Positions 1 through 7,992 of a DNA stretch of 64,000 nt are shown in pieces. Each line of letters opens with the position of its first letter. Position 1 is the stretch's first letter. This DNA comes from Thalassospira australica (GTDB lineage Bacteria; Pseudomonadota; Alphaproteobacteria; Rhodospirillales; Thalassospiraceae). The DNA lies in NCBI RefSeq assembly GCF_000763295.1, contig NZ_JRJE01000031.1, positions 310,001 through 374,000 on the forward strand, read 5' to 3'. The translations under genes were made by a program, and so were the position numbers. Below the pieces are notes generated by a model, which saw only the letters and a list, made by a program, of their open reading frames with translations, made no database searches and was not told the origin of the DNA.

Positions 1-131
1 CCGCGCGCGTTCATCACGGATCAGAAAATGTAACCCGCGCCACAAGCACGCTAAATACCGAAGCAGGCCGTCTGCGCGACGCAATCGATGGCTTCCTTGA
101 ACAGATCAACAAAAACAAGGCCGAAGCTTGA
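1..131 (+). CDS. Methyl-accepting chemotaxis protein, 3' end only
   Basis: Only the last 42 codons are present (frame beginning at base 3, TGA at 129-131). The peptide has the amphipathic helix typical of the end of a chemoreceptor signalling domain: regularly spaced Thr, Ser and Ala residues, then LRDAIDGFLEQI and a short charged tail. In the family this region is part of the cytoplasmic coiled coil that controls CheA through CheW. Sensor, HAMP and tip regions lie outside the window, so the ligand cannot be inferred. The stop codon overlaps the next ATG by one base, so the two genes may be translationally coupled. Assignment is by pattern only. Confidence 0.6.
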   Translation, partial: ARVHHGSENVTRATSTLNTEAGRLRDAIDGFLEQINKNKAEA

Positions 132-1252
132 TGCAAGAACAACCGGGCGATCCACTAAGAAACCGCGGGATCAATCGCCTGTCTAATGTTCTGACACGAC
201 GTTTCTTCAGAAACCTTTCCATTGCACTGGGCATTGGTTTGATCGGCGGGGGACTGGCCCATTCCATCAATATGCCCTTGGCATGGATGATGGGGCCGAT
301 GCTGGCAACATTTGTGGTAAGCCTCATGCGCGTGCCCATGGCCGTGCCGATGCAGTTCCGCTCGATCATTCTTGGTGTGATCGGGGTGTTTCTTGGCGCA
401 TCTTTCACCCCGGAAACATTTGATCAGGCCGCGAAATGGCCAATCAGCATGATCGCTGTGTTGATTTATGTTCCGGTCATTACCGTTATCATTACATGGT
501 TCTATACCAAGATTGCGCGCCTCGATCCGGCAACCGCCCTGTTTTCCGCGACACCAGGCGGCTTGACGCCCATGATTGTCCTTGGTGCGGCTGCCGGTGG
601 CAATGAACAGGAGATCGCCCTTACCCAAGGTTTGCGCGTCCTGTTGCTTGTGATGTCCGCACCGGTGTTTGCGCTGATGATCACCGGGGTCGTCGCAAAC
701 GGCCACGGGGACAGCCATGCCGTCCAGATGACGCTGAACGAAGGCCTTCTGACCGGGGTTTGCGCCCTCGTCACGGTGCTTGTGTTTCGTAAGATCGGTG
801 TCCCTGCCAGTTACATGACGGGGGCCATGGCCGCAAGCATGGTGCTGCATGTAACCGGTATTGTTGAAGGAAACCTTCCGGATTGGCTGCTTGCCGGTAG
901 CCTGCTTATTCTGGGCTCTGCTATTGGCAGTCGTTTTTCCGGCGTCAAGCTTTCCGTGTTGGCAAGGCTTGCGGGATATTCCGTTCTTGCAACACTTGTT
1001 GTTCTGGCCTTTACCGGCGGCGTCGCCTGGTTTGTCGCACAGTGGCTTGATCTGGACTTTATTGCCGTGCTTCTGGCCTTTGCACCGGGCGGCGTTGCTG
1101 AAATGTCGTTGATCGCCCTGGCACTTGATGTCGAACCGAGTTTTGTCGCGTTCCATCATATTGTGCGGATTTTCGAGATCGTTCTTCTTGCACCGCTGAT
1201 GGCCAAATGGTTTCAAAACCACATGAAACGCAAAAACACATCAAAAATTTAA
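131..1252 (+). CDS. AbrB/AmoA-family inner membrane protein
   Basis: A 373-residue, very hydrophobic protein with about ten predicted membrane segments and two similar halves. Each half has a Gly/Pro-rich stretch (PLAWMMGPMLA early; SYMTGAMAASMVL in the second half) and a turn of the type ATPGGLTPM or FAPGGVAEMS. This is the duplicated AbrB membrane protein family, sometimes misnamed ammonia monooxygenase; transport is suspected but no substrate is established. The ATG at 131 is preferred over the in-frame TTG at 128. It overlaps the stop of the upstream chemoreceptor by one base. No T-rich terminator follows, only a weak GC hairpin near 1253-1274. Confidence 0.8.
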   Translation: MQEQPGDPLRNRGINRLSNVLTRRFFRNLSIALGIGLIGGGLAHSINMPLAWMMGPMLATFVVSLMRVPMAVPMQFRSIILGVIGVFLGASFTPETFDQAAKWPISMIAVLIYVPVITVIITWFYTKIARLDPATALFSATPGGLTPMIVLGAAAGGNEQEIALTQGLRVLLLVMSAPVFALMITGVVANGHGDSHAVQMTLNEGLLTGVCALVTVLVFRKIGVPASYMTGAMAASMVLHVTGIVEGNLPDWLLAGSLLILGSAIGSRFSGVKLSVLARLAGYSVLATLVVLAFTGGVAWFVAQWLDLDFIAVLLAFAPGGVAEMSLIALALDVEPSFVAFHHIVRIFEIVLLAPLMAKWFQNHMKRKNTSKI

Positions 1253-1341
1253 CGGGCAAGGTTGCCCCTGCCCGCTGCAAAATCACATTTGCCATGCTGT
1301 TTGATTGCTAAACTGTTGCTCTGGCAAAGAATCAGTGATGC

Positions 1342-1821
1342 CTAATCGCGCTTTTCAACAATAACGCCATGGTCAAGGACCGGCGCCACGTCGATCTCGC
1401 TGGCATCCATCATCCCGGACACACGCTGCAACGCAGCAATCAGGAACGTTTGTTCCCATTCTTCCAGACTGTTGAAATTGTCCGAGAACCGGTCATGAAG
1501 CGCCATTGGTGCACGGTCAAGGATCGTACGCCCCTGCTCTGTCAGTCGGACAAAGACCTTGCGTTTGTCTGTATCGCCGCGTTCACGCGTCACAAGATGC
1601 ATGGCTTGAAGTTTGTCGACCAGCGCTGTGGTTGATGCCTGCGCCAAATTCACTTTGGCTGCAATCTGGCCCACGGTCATCTCACCGAACTCTTCAAGGG
1701 ACTGCAAAACCAGTAGCTGGGAAGTTTTAAGCCCGGTCACCTTGCCAAGCTTTTTGGCGTGAATATCACTCGCGCGCAGAATACGGCGAATAGAGATCAG
1801 CGCTTCATGCAATTTGTCCAT
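1342..1821 (-). CDS. ectR: MarR-family regulator, EctR-like
   Basis: A 159-residue winged-helix protein of MarR size. Residues about 30-100 hold the DNA-binding domain: a helix around LKTSQLLVLQSLEEFG, a recognition helix with NLAQASTTALVDKL, and the wing DTDKRKVFVRLTEQG, which carries the DxRxxxxxLT pattern of the family. It is divergent from ectA-ectB-ectC-ask across a 324-base AT-rich gap. MarR-type EctR proteins beside ectoine operons are known repressors responding to salinity, so the name rests on fold plus position. Heptamers matching ATCGAAA or its complement in the shared promoter region are possible operators. No ligand-binding residues can be assigned. Confidence 0.75.
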   Translation of the reverse strand: MDKLHEALISIRRILRASDIHAKKLGKVTGLKTSQLLVLQSLEEFGEMTVGQIAAKVNLAQASTTALVDKLQAMHLVTRERGDTDKRKVFVRLTEQGRTILDRAPMALHDRFSDNFNSLEEWEQTFLIAALQRVSGMMDASEIDVAPVLDHGVIVEKRD

Positions 1822-2145
1822 TGTAGGTTTCCAGGCAAGGTTTGTTTTTATGCAGGAAACGCTGTTTTACCCGCTGAACCCGCGCTGTGCAACGATTTAA
1901 GACATTTTTACATAGACTTTCGATATTTAATTTCATCGAAAACCGTTTAATTTTTGAAACAATGATTTATGAAGAGAATAATATCCCTATCGAAAACCGA
2001 TAAATCTTTCTTTTTATGTTTATCAATGACTTACACATCTTCACAGGAAAGTCATAGTCAGGGGGTTGATCAATTTGTATCGCTGTTCTATATATCTCCC
2101 GCGACATAAATGATCGTGTATCGAAATAACAGAGCAGGCAGACCG
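1822..2145. promoter_or_regulatory. Divergent ectR / ectA regulatory region
   Basis: This AT-rich gap holds a good sigma70-type promoter for ectA: TTGATC at 2066-2071, a 17-base spacer and TATATA at 2089-2094, placing the start near 2100. An inverted repeat TTTCGAT / ATCGAAA lies at 1918-1924 and 1935-1941. An 11-base direct repeat, ATCGAAAACCG, occurs at 1935-1945 and 1989-1999. A further ATCGAAA lies at 2120-2126 in the leader. Such clustering suggests operators for the neighbouring MarR-type regulator. The promoter is read directly from the sequence; the operator role is inferred. Confidence 0.6.
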
Positions 2146-2694
2146 ATGAAAATTGCCAACACAAACGGCAATACCGGCCAGAAAGCCAACCTGATTATCC
2201 GAAAACCCAAGGCAACGGACGGCGCGGCTGTGAACAGCCTGATCGCCGACTGCAAGCCATTGGACGAGAATTCGATGTATTGCAATCTGCTGCAGTGTTC
2301 ACACTTTTCAGACACATGCGCGATTGCCGAACTGAACGGCGAAGCTGTCGGCTTTGTTTCCGGTTACATCGTACCAAGCACCCCAGACCAACTTTTCATC
2401 TGGCAAGTCGCGGTTTCACCAAAGGCCCGTGGCCTGCGTCTGGCAAAACGCCTGATCCTTGATATTCTGGATCGCCCGTCGTGCCATGACGTTTCGCAAC
2501 TGAACACGACGATCACGTCGACCAACGCTCCGTCTCAGGGTGTATTCCGCTCTGTCGCCCGCGAACTGGGTGCGGATGTGAAGCGTAAAGTTCAGTTCGA
2601 ACGTGAAACCCACTTCGAAGGCGCTGCTGCCAGCGAGATTCTTTGGCAGATCGGCCCGTTTGAACGTGAAGACGTCGAACGCGTTGCCGCCTGA
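2146..2694 (+). CDS. ectA: L-2,4-diaminobutyrate N-acetyltransferase
   Basis: Acetylates L-2,4-diaminobutyrate from acetyl-CoA to N-gamma-acetyl-diaminobutyrate, the second step specific to ectoine synthesis. The 182 residues form one GNAT domain. The family motif LDENSMYCNLLQ is near residues 40-50, and the acetyl-CoA loop region WQVAVSPKARGLRLA is near 86-100. A start at 2110 would give 12 more residues, but it lies within about 10 bases of the predicted transcription start and has no ribosome site. ATG 2146 follows AGAGCAGG and is preferred. It is the first gene of ectABC-ask, 129 bases ahead of ectB. Confidence 0.95.
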   Translation: MKIANTNGNTGQKANLIIRKPKATDGAAVNSLIADCKPLDENSMYCNLLQCSHFSDTCAIAELNGEAVGFVSGYIVPSTPDQLFIWQVAVSPKARGLRLAKRLILDILDRPSCHDVSQLNTTITSTNAPSQGVFRSVARELGADVKRKVQFERETHFEGAAASEILWQIGPFEREDVERVAA

Positions 2695-2823
2695 TCCGGC
2701 TGCCTGAATTTTCACCACCTTGATTGTAACAAGCGGCCTTGGTCGCAGTGGAACATCCGGCCCGCCGGAACGTTTGGCATGACAGGTGGACTTTGATTTT
2801 TTCCCAATCTGAAAGAGGGAACC

Positions 2824-4107
2824 ATGACTGTATTTGATCGCCTTGAATCGGAAGTTCAGAGCTATGCACGCTCCTTCCCCGTTACTTTTGACAATGCCGA
2901 GGGCGCCTGGCTTACGGACCTTGACGGTAACCGCTATCTTGACTTCCTTGCTGGTGCCGGCAGCCTGAACTATGGCCATAACCACCCGGTCCTTCAGGAA
3001 AAATTGATTGATTACATCAAATCAAATGGCATCACCCATGGCCTGGACATGCACACCAAGGCCAAAGAAGCATTCTTGACCGCGCTTGAAAGCAAAATTC
3101 TCAAGCCGCGTGACATGGAATACAAAGTGCAGTTTACCGGTCCGACCGGCACCAATGCAGTCGAAGCTGCCTTGAAGCTCGCCCGTCGTGTCAAAGGTCG
3201 CGAAACTGTTATTTCGTTTACCAACGGTTTCCATGGCTGCACGCTGGGTTCGCTTGCCATTACGGGTAACGAACATCACCGTGGCGCTGCTGGCGTATCG
3301 CTTGATAACGCTGTTGCGGTTCCGTTTGACGGTTACATGGGCGACGGCGCTGATACCACCGAATATCTGGATCGCGTTCTGTCAGACAACTCAAGTGGCG
3401 TGGCCCTGCCCGCTGCCGTGATTGTCGAAACCCTTCAGGGTGAAGGCGGCCTGAATGCTGCTGACTTTGGCTGGCTCAAGAACCTTGAGAAAGTCTGCCG
3501 TAAACACGACATCCTCCTGATTGTTGATGACATTCAGGCTGGTTGTGGTCGTACCGGGACGTTCTTTAGCTTCGAGCCTGCTGGCATCAAGCCGGACATG
3601 ATCACCCTGTCGAAGTCGCTTTCGGCATATGGTCTTCCGCTTGCTGTGGTCCTGATGAAACCGGAATTTGATGTCTGGCACCCGGGTGAACATAACGGCA
3701 CCTTCCGTGGTAACAACCACGCGTTTGTGACTGCCGCTGCCGCCCTGGACCATTTCTGGTCGGATGACAAATTCGCAGCCGATGTGCGTGACAAGGCCGA
3801 ATTCCTTGGCAACCGCCTCGAAGAGATTGCCGAACGTTATGGCGACGGCAAACTTTATCGCAAAGGCCGCGGCCTGATGCAGGGCATCTGCTTTGAAAGC
3901 GGTGAACTGGCCTCGAAAGTCACCAAGGAATGCTTCAAGCACAATCTGGTCATCGAAACCAGTGGTCCCGAAGATGAAGTGGTTAAATGCCTTGTGCCTT
4001 TGATCATCTCAAAGCAGGATTTGGCACATGGTCTGGAAATCCTTGAACTGGCAACCGCCAAAGCCATGGGCAAGGAAGTTATCCCGACCAAAGCTGCTGC
4101 TGAGTAA
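2824..4107 (+). CDS. ectB: Diaminobutyrate--2-oxoglutarate transaminase
   Basis: PLP-dependent class III aminotransferase of 427 residues. It converts L-aspartate semialdehyde to L-2,4-diaminobutyrate with glutamate as amino donor, the entry step of ectoine synthesis. The N-terminal region has the EctB pattern SYARSFPVTFDNAEG, then the cofactor motif VDDIQAGCGRTG and the Schiff-base lysine at about 264 in LSKSLSAYGLP, followed by HNGTFRGNNHAF. Length fits EctB. The ATG follows AGAGGGA. The substrate is supplied by the aspartokinase at the end of the operon together with an aspartate-semialdehyde dehydrogenase outside the window. Confidence 0.96.
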   Translation: MTVFDRLESEVQSYARSFPVTFDNAEGAWLTDLDGNRYLDFLAGAGSLNYGHNHPVLQEKLIDYIKSNGITHGLDMHTKAKEAFLTALESKILKPRDMEYKVQFTGPTGTNAVEAALKLARRVKGRETVISFTNGFHGCTLGSLAITGNEHHRGAAGVSLDNAVAVPFDGYMGDGADTTEYLDRVLSDNSSGVALPAAVIVETLQGEGGLNAADFGWLKNLEKVCRKHDILLIVDDIQAGCGRTGTFFSFEPAGIKPDMITLSKSLSAYGLPLAVVLMKPEFDVWHPGEHNGTFRGNNHAFVTAAAALDHFWSDDKFAADVRDKAEFLGNRLEEIAERYGDGKLYRKGRGLMQGICFESGELASKVTKECFKHNLVIETSGPEDEVVKCLVPLIISKQDLAHGLEILELATAKAMGKEVIPTKAAAE

Positions 4108-4113
4108 TAGTTT

Positions 4114-4136
4114 GGGCGGCGCCACGGGTGCCGCCC
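4114..4136 (+). other. Intergenic hairpin between ectB and ectC
   Basis: A perfect 7-bp stem, GGGCGGC (4114-4120) with GCCGCCC (4130-4136), and a 9-base loop. There is no T-run, so it is not a standard terminator. It starts seven bases after the ectB stop codon and could protect the upstream message or reduce expression of ectC and ask. Role inferred only. Confidence 0.5.
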
Positions 4137-4170
4137 TGCCCCACAACTTAATGAGATCAAAGAGTTAATA

Positions 4171-4572
4171 ATGATTGTTCGTACTCTGAAAGAATGTGAA
4201 GCATCCGGTCGTCGCGTGGTTTCGGATAACTGGGAAAGCACCCGTCTGTCGCTTGCCGAAGACGGTATGGGTTTCTCGTTCCACATCACGACCATTTATG
4301 CCGGCACCGAAACCGAGATCTGCTACGCGAACCATTTCGAGACGGTTTATTGCATCTCGGGTAATGGCGAAGTCGAAACGCTTGCGGATGGCAAAAAATA
4401 CAAGATCGAGCCGGGTACGGTTTACATCCTCGACAAACATGACCGTCACTACCTGCGTGGTGGTACCGAAGACATGGTTGTCGCATGTGCCTTTAACCCG
4501 CCGCTCAATGGTCGCGAAGTACATGACGAGAACGGGGTATACCCGCTCGATGGTGATGCACTCGCCAGCTAA
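4171..4572 (+). CDS. ectC: L-ectoine synthase
   Basis: Cyclises N-gamma-acetyl-L-2,4-diaminobutyrate to ectoine with loss of water, in the cytoplasm. The 133-residue cupin has the residues reported as iron ligands in characterised EctC at the same numbering: Glu57 (in HFETVY), Tyr85 (PGTVY) and His93 (DRHYL). The cupin turn CISGNGEVE follows Glu57. It is the third gene of the operon, 63 bases after ectB, with AAAGAG ahead of the ATG. No ectoine hydroxylase (ectD) is present in this window, so ectoine rather than hydroxyectoine is the product supported here. Confidence 0.97.
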   Translation: MIVRTLKECEASGRRVVSDNWESTRLSLAEDGMGFSFHITTIYAGTETEICYANHFETVYCISGNGEVETLADGKKYKIEPGTVYILDKHDRHYLRGGTEDMVVACAFNPPLNGREVHDENGVYPLDGDALAS

Positions 4573-4663
4573 GTAAGACTCTTGCGTTCGGGACGGCGGA
4601 ACTCGACCACCCCCAACGCACACGAGCATATATTTTCAAGGATACGCCCCCAAAGGAGGCAAC

Positions 4664-6169
4664 ATGCTTTCAGCCCAGAATAAAACGGACGCTGGGCATA
4701 GCGTTCACAAGATCGGTGGTACGTCGATGACCCAGGTTGATGCGGTCATGGACAACATTCTGGTCGGCAACCGCAGCGAAAAAGAACTGTACAACCGGGT
4801 CTTTGTCGTTTCAGCATACGGTGGGTTCACCGACCTTTTGCTGGAAAACAAAAAGACCGGCGAGGCAGGCGTTTATCAGCTTTATGCCGGTTCCGAGACC
4901 GACTGGGCCTGGGGCGATGCCCTGACCAAGGTTTCCGAGAAAATGTGTGCGATCAACGAAGAAATCTTTGGCGACGCACCTGAATTGAAATTGGCGAATG
5001 CCTTTGTACAGGAACGTATTGAAGGCACGCGTAGTTGCCTGATGGACCTCCATCGTCTGTGCAGCTTCGGTCATTTCAAACTCGAAAAGCATCTTCTGAC
5101 CGTTCGTGAAATGCTTTCGGCCATTGGTGAAGCCCATAGTGCGCACAACACCATGTTGCTGCTTCGCGCCAAGGGCGTGAACGCCGTGTTTGCAGATCTA
5201 TCAGGCTGGCGTGAGCCAGAGGCCTCCAGCCTTGATGGTCGCATCAACAAGGTGTTTGAAGATATTGATCTGCCAAACCAGCTTGCGATTGCAACGGGCT
5301 ATGCCCAATGCAGCGAAGGTTTGATGAGCATCTATGGTCGTGGCTACAGTGAAGTGACCTTCTCGCGTATTGCGTGCCTGACTCAGGCGCGCGAGGCGAT
5401 CATTCACAAGGAATTCCATCTGTCTAGTGCCGACCCGCGCATCGTTGGTGAAGATGCTGTGCGTCCGATTGGCCGCACCAGCTACGACGTGGCTGACCAA
5501 TTGTCGAACATGGGCATGGAAGCCATCCACCCGCGCGCAGCAAAAGGCCTGCGTCAGCACGACATTCCGCTTCGGATCGCCAATACCTTTGAGCCGGAAC
5601 ATCCCGGTACGGTTATTGATGATCACTGGGAGCCGGAAAACAGCCGTGTTGAGATCGTGACCGGCGTCCCGACCGCGTTCGAGATTGAAGTATTCAATCA
5701 GGATATGGTTGGTGTTCCAGGTGGCGAAGAAGCGATCCTGAGCGTCCTTAAACGTTACAAGGTTCCGACCGTTACCAAGAACCTCAATGCCAATACGATC
5801 ACGCACTATGTGGCCGCGCCGCTCAAGCAGATCCGCCGTTGCGTTGACGAGATCGAGGAAAACCAGCCCGAAGCAACCGTTCAGACCCGCAAGGTCGCAA
5901 TTGTCTCGGTGATTGGTGCGAACATCGAACAGCCTGGCCTGTTTGCCCGTGCCGTATCGATCCTTGATGATGCAGGCGTCGAGCTGGTGGCATCGCACTA
6001 TCCGAGCCGCCGTGTTGATCTGCAGTTCGTTGTTGCCGAAAGCGACTTCAACAGCGCGATCGTCGCCCTGCACCGTGGTCTCGTCGAAGGCAAAAAAGAA
6101 GAAAGCGCATCATCAAATAAAAACAACAATGATAGCGCTTCGAAACAGGAAAAGCTTAAGGCTGCATAA
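4664..6169 (+). CDS. ask: Ectoine-operon aspartokinase (Ask_Ect)
   Basis: Phosphorylates L-aspartate to aspartyl-4-phosphate, feeding aspartate semialdehyde to EctB. The 501-residue protein has the nucleotide motif HKIGGTSM near residue 16, a central kinase domain and C-terminal ACT repeats (around VAIVSVIGANIEQPGLFARA and ELVASHYPSRRVDLQFV). The tail is Lys/Asn-rich. In ectoine operons a specialised aspartokinase of this length with altered feedback control is common, and position and length fit that class. The ribosome site AAAGGAGG is the strongest in the operon, which may offset polarity. A clear terminator follows at 6199-6238. Confidence 0.93.
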   Translation: MLSAQNKTDAGHSVHKIGGTSMTQVDAVMDNILVGNRSEKELYNRVFVVSAYGGFTDLLLENKKTGEAGVYQLYAGSETDWAWGDALTKVSEKMCAINEEIFGDAPELKLANAFVQERIEGTRSCLMDLHRLCSFGHFKLEKHLLTVREMLSAIGEAHSAHNTMLLLRAKGVNAVFADLSGWREPEASSLDGRINKVFEDIDLPNQLAIATGYAQCSEGLMSIYGRGYSEVTFSRIACLTQAREAIIHKEFHLSSADPRIVGEDAVRPIGRTSYDVADQLSNMGMEAIHPRAAKGLRQHDIPLRIANTFEPEHPGTVIDDHWEPENSRVEIVTGVPTAFEIEVFNQDMVGVPGGEEAILSVLKRYKVPTVTKNLNANTITHYVAAPLKQIRRCVDEIEENQPEATVQTRKVAIVSVIGANIEQPGLFARAVSILDDAGVELVASHYPSRRVDLQFVVAESDFNSAIVALHRGLVEGKKEESASSNKNNNDSASKQEKLKAA

Positions 6170-6198
6170 GCCGTAAGGGCATCCGAACATCACATCGA

Positions 6199-6238
6199 AA
6201 CCCGCAAGTGCCATTTTGGTCTTGCGGGTTTTGTTTTG
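6199..6238 (+). terminator. Rho-independent terminator after ectABC-ask
   Basis: AACCCGCAAG (6199-6208) pairs perfectly with CTTGCGGGTT (6221-6230) across a 12-base loop, then TTGTTTTG. It ends the ectoine operon. Confidence 0.9.
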
Positions 6239-6316
6239 CAAAAATCATATCCTTGTCAGTGGTGGTGCAGCGCGATAGGACTTATTTCAGGGCAACCAAC
6301 AAACGGGACCGACCAC

Positions 6317-7141
6317 ATGACGACCAATAACAGCAAAGCCATCAATGAACTTCTTGAAGTCATGGCAAAACTTCGTGATCCCGATGGTGGCTGCCCGTGG
6401 GATTTGGAGCAGGATTTCTCAACCATTGCCCCCTACACGATCGAAGAAGCCTACGAAGTAGCCGATGCCATTGCTGACAACGACATGCCCGAACTTTGCA
6501 ATGAACTTGGCGATCTGCTCCTACAGGTGGTTTTCCACGCGCAAATGGCAAAGGAAGCAGGCCATTTCGAATTTGAAGACGTCGCCAACAGCATCGTTTC
6601 AAAAATGATCAACCGCCATCCGCACGTATTTGGTGACGGGGATGCTACGACGACCGATGGCGTCAATCAGACTTGGGAAAAGATCAAGGCCACCGAACGC
6701 GCCCGGAAGGCCGAGGACAAAGGCCACGAACGCCACAGCGCCCTTGATGGGGTCGCAAGCGCACTTCCGGCATTGATGCGCGCAGAAAAGCTTACCAAAC
6801 GTGCGGCCCGTGTTGGCTTTGACTGGCCGAGCACAGACGAAGTCTTTGACAAGCTGCATGAAGAGATAGACGAACTTAAAGCCGAAATGACGGAAAACCC
6901 GGACCCTGCGCGCCTGCAGGACGAACTTGGCGATATGCTGTTTGTGATGGCAAATCTGGCGCGTAAAATCGGTGTTGATCCTGAAGTTGCCCTTCGCGGT
7001 GCCAATCACAAATTCACCAGACGTTTTCATTTCATCGAGGATGCGCTGGCCCGCGATGGCAAAACAGCCAAGGGCTCAAACCTTGCGGAAATGGATGATC
7101 TTTGGAATTTGGCAAAAAAGACAGAGCGCGGCCAGGTTTGA
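6317..7141 (+). CDS. mazG: Nucleoside triphosphate pyrophosphohydrolase
   Basis: Hydrolyses non-canonical or excess NTPs to NMP and pyrophosphate, a housekeeping role that also affects ppGpp levels. The 274 residues hold two all-alpha MazG domains. The first has the metal-binding EEAYE (about 43-47) and ELGDLLLQVVFHAQ (63-76); the second has DELGDMLFVMANLA near 230. CPWD near residue 26 is typical of the MazG start. ATG 6317 is chosen because the longer frame runs back into the ectoine terminator. It is convergent with the inositol-phosphatase gene, six bases between stops. Confidence 0.93.
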   Translation: MTTNNSKAINELLEVMAKLRDPDGGCPWDLEQDFSTIAPYTIEEAYEVADAIADNDMPELCNELGDLLLQVVFHAQMAKEAGHFEFEDVANSIVSKMINRHPHVFGDGDATTTDGVNQTWEKIKATERARKAEDKGHERHSALDGVASALPALMRAEKLTKRAARVGFDWPSTDEVFDKLHEEIDELKAEMTENPDPARLQDELGDMLFVMANLARKIGVDPEVALRGANHKFTRRFHFIEDALARDGKTAKGSNLAEMDDLWNLAKKTERGQV

Positions 7142-7147
7142 GCCAGC

Positions 7148-7972
7148 TTAGCTAAATAGCGGCATCAGGATTTCATTGATCTCTGCCCAGAGCTCCTCGG
7201 AACTGGCGCACAGTAACCCCGGTGCCATCGCATTGGCATTATATTCATTATCGCGATCAGATGTGATGTAGCGGGCATATCCCCCCGCTTCACGCACCAG
7301 CAAGGTTCCCGGCGCATGGTCCCAAGGTTTGAGCGTACGGTAGGCACAAAAATCATATGCACCGCGCGCCACTTCTTCGTATTCCGCCCCGCAACACGAA
7401 TAATGCGCAACATCGGCAAAGAAATCGAGATGCCCGTAATGCTTGCGGATACGGTCGCGGGCATAAGAGATCAGAAATCCCTTCGCATCCGCTGGCTTCA
7501 TGATATTTGAACGCACCGAAACAGGCTCGCCCTGATAGCGCGTGCCTGCCCCCTTCTCTGCCACAGTCGCCGCGCCCTCGATCGGATCAATGATCCATGC
7601 TGCGACGGTTTCACCGCCAGCATAAAGACCGACCATGCATCGAAACGGCTGCCGATGATTGGCAAAGTTTTTCGTGCCATCCACCGGATCAATGATCCAA
7701 AAGGGCTCATCACCAGAAAACACACGGTCTTGAAGCTTCGGGTCCGCATGAGCGGCTTCTTCGCCCAACGCTCGACTGCCCGGCAGAAGATCCGTCAGGC
7801 GACGTGTCAGAACGCGCTCCGCTTCGGTATCGGCAATGGTGACAAGATCAAGCGCATGAGTCTTGGTATCGATATCGGCATCGTCCAACTGACCAAAACG
7901 CGGTGCGATTTCGGCAGCCGACACTTCCCGGATGATCTCCGTTACCTTATCCATATCGACTTTAATCGTCAC
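7148..7972 (-). CDS. Inositol monophosphatase family phosphatase
   Basis: Mg2+-dependent sugar or inositol phosphatase of the IMPase/FIG fold, 274 residues. Metal-site motifs are GEEAA (about 70-74), IIDPVDGT (93-100) and the C-terminal WDHAPG (217-222). The second motif has Val where many members have Ile. Substrate is not evident; histidinol-phosphate, inositol-1-phosphate and 3'-phosphoadenosine phosphate are all possible. The GTG at 7972 is preferred because AAGGAGAG lies just ahead. It is 20 bases after hflX, the last gene of a long minus-strand run. Confidence 0.82.
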   Translation of the reverse strand: MTIKVDMDKVTEIIREVSAAEIAPRFGQLDDADIDTKTHALDLVTIADTEAERVLTRRLTDLLPGSRALGEEAAHADPKLQDRVFSGDEPFWIIDPVDGTKNFANHRQPFRCMVGLYAGGETVAAWIIDPIEGAATVAEKGAGTRYQGEPVSVRSNIMKPADAKGFLISYARDRIRKHYGHLDFFADVAHYSCCGAEYEEVARGAYDFCAYRTLKPWDHAPGTLLVREAGGYARYITSDRDNEYNANAMAPGLLCASSEELWAEINEILMPLFS

Positions 7973-7992
7973 ACGCTCTCTCCTTGTTGGTT

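Noticed and set aside
155-1222. Long open frame antisense to the AbrB-family gene
   Set aside because: Composition rich in Lys, Gln, His and Cys without motifs; the plus strand encodes a clear membrane protein. It is a shadow frame.
1253-1274. Terminator after the AbrB-family gene
   Set aside because: A GC-rich hairpin can be drawn, but competing pairings exist and no T-run follows.
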